Source: an uncultured Lachnospiraceae bacterium (GTDB lineage: Bacteria; Bacillota; Clostridia; Lachnospirales; Lachnospiraceae). From it: DNA of 14,156 nucleotides. Both the position numbers and the translations under genes were made by a program. Of this stretch, positions 14,122 through 14,156 are shown piece after piece (positions within the stretch are counted from its first letter, which is position 1; every line of letters starts with the position of its first letter). Location: NCBI GenBank assembly GCA_902796375.1, contig CADBOW010000050.1, forward strand, positions 1 to 14,156, in the 5' to 3' direction. The notes beneath the pieces are model-generated. The model saw only the letters and a list, made by a program, of their open reading frames with translations. It did not search any database and was not told the origin of the DNA.

Positions 14122-14156
14122 ATGGCAGTTAAGGTAGCAATTAATGGTTTCGGTCG
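14122..14156 (+). CDS. gap: Glyceraldehyde-3-phosphate dehydrogenase, first codons (runs off right edge)
   Basis: The first 12 codons encode MAVKVAINGFGR, the hallmark start of the NAD-binding fold of GAPDH (KVAINGFGRIGR in the family). The enzyme oxidises glyceraldehyde 3-phosphate in glycolysis in the cytosol. AGGAGG at 14107-14112 lies 9 bases before the ATG. Only the extreme N-terminus is in the window, so NAD versus NADP preference and completeness cannot be judged. Confidence 0.93.
   Translation, partial: MAVKVAINGFG

Overview
The window looks like chromosome of a Gram-positive Clostridia member, most likely Lachnospiraceae. The evidence is strong AGGAGG-type ribosome binding sites, sigma-A-type promoters, moderate GC, an LTA-synthase-like membrane protein and a secreted protein with choline/glucan-binding-type repeats. 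This is an inference from gene content and style; no rRNA or other phylogenetic marker is present apart from the first 12 codons of gap. I see no tRNA, rRNA, CRISPR array, insertion sequence or phage gene. No gene-free stretch exceeds 300 bases.

Region 1 (1-4445, leftward). A tightly packed operon encodes a PlsC-type acyltransferase, a GT8 glycosyltransferase (ATGA overlap), a 600-residue protein in which GT8 and PlsC-like domains are fused (2-base gap), and, after 69 bases, the membrane half of an LTA-synthase/MdoB-like sulfatase-family protein that runs off the left edge. Together they suggest a pathway that builds and acylates a glycolipid or a wall/lipid-linked polymer. It reads from a promoter at about 4514-4542.

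Region 2 (4715-7959, rightward). This holds a multi-pass potassium-channel-like protein with a TIGFGD filter and a repetitive C-terminal tail, a P1/DmpA-family (S58) self-processing peptidase, and a membrane-anchored alpha/beta hydrolase whose N-terminus is a five-fold 15-base repeat beginning with ATG each time.

Region 3 (7960-12025). A compact three-gene set encodes a stand-alone NRPS condensation-domain-like protein, a free acyl carrier protein and an AMP-forming acyl ligase, with a convergent TetR regulator. It resembles a minimal dissociated acyl-conjugation system: the ligase activates an acid, the carrier holds it, and the condensation enzyme passes it to an amine or alcohol. A 25-bp imperfect palindrome covers the TetR promoter, and a related palindrome sharing a 10-base half-site lies upstream of the condensation gene. 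This links regulator and operon and is the best candidate for an undescribed system here.

Region 4 (12026-14156). A strongly promoted secreted protein carries nine roughly 20-residue cell-wall/glucan-binding repeats. A leftward PHP-family histidinol-phosphatase-like gene follows, then divergently the first 12 codons of glyceraldehyde-3-phosphate dehydrogenase with its promoter.
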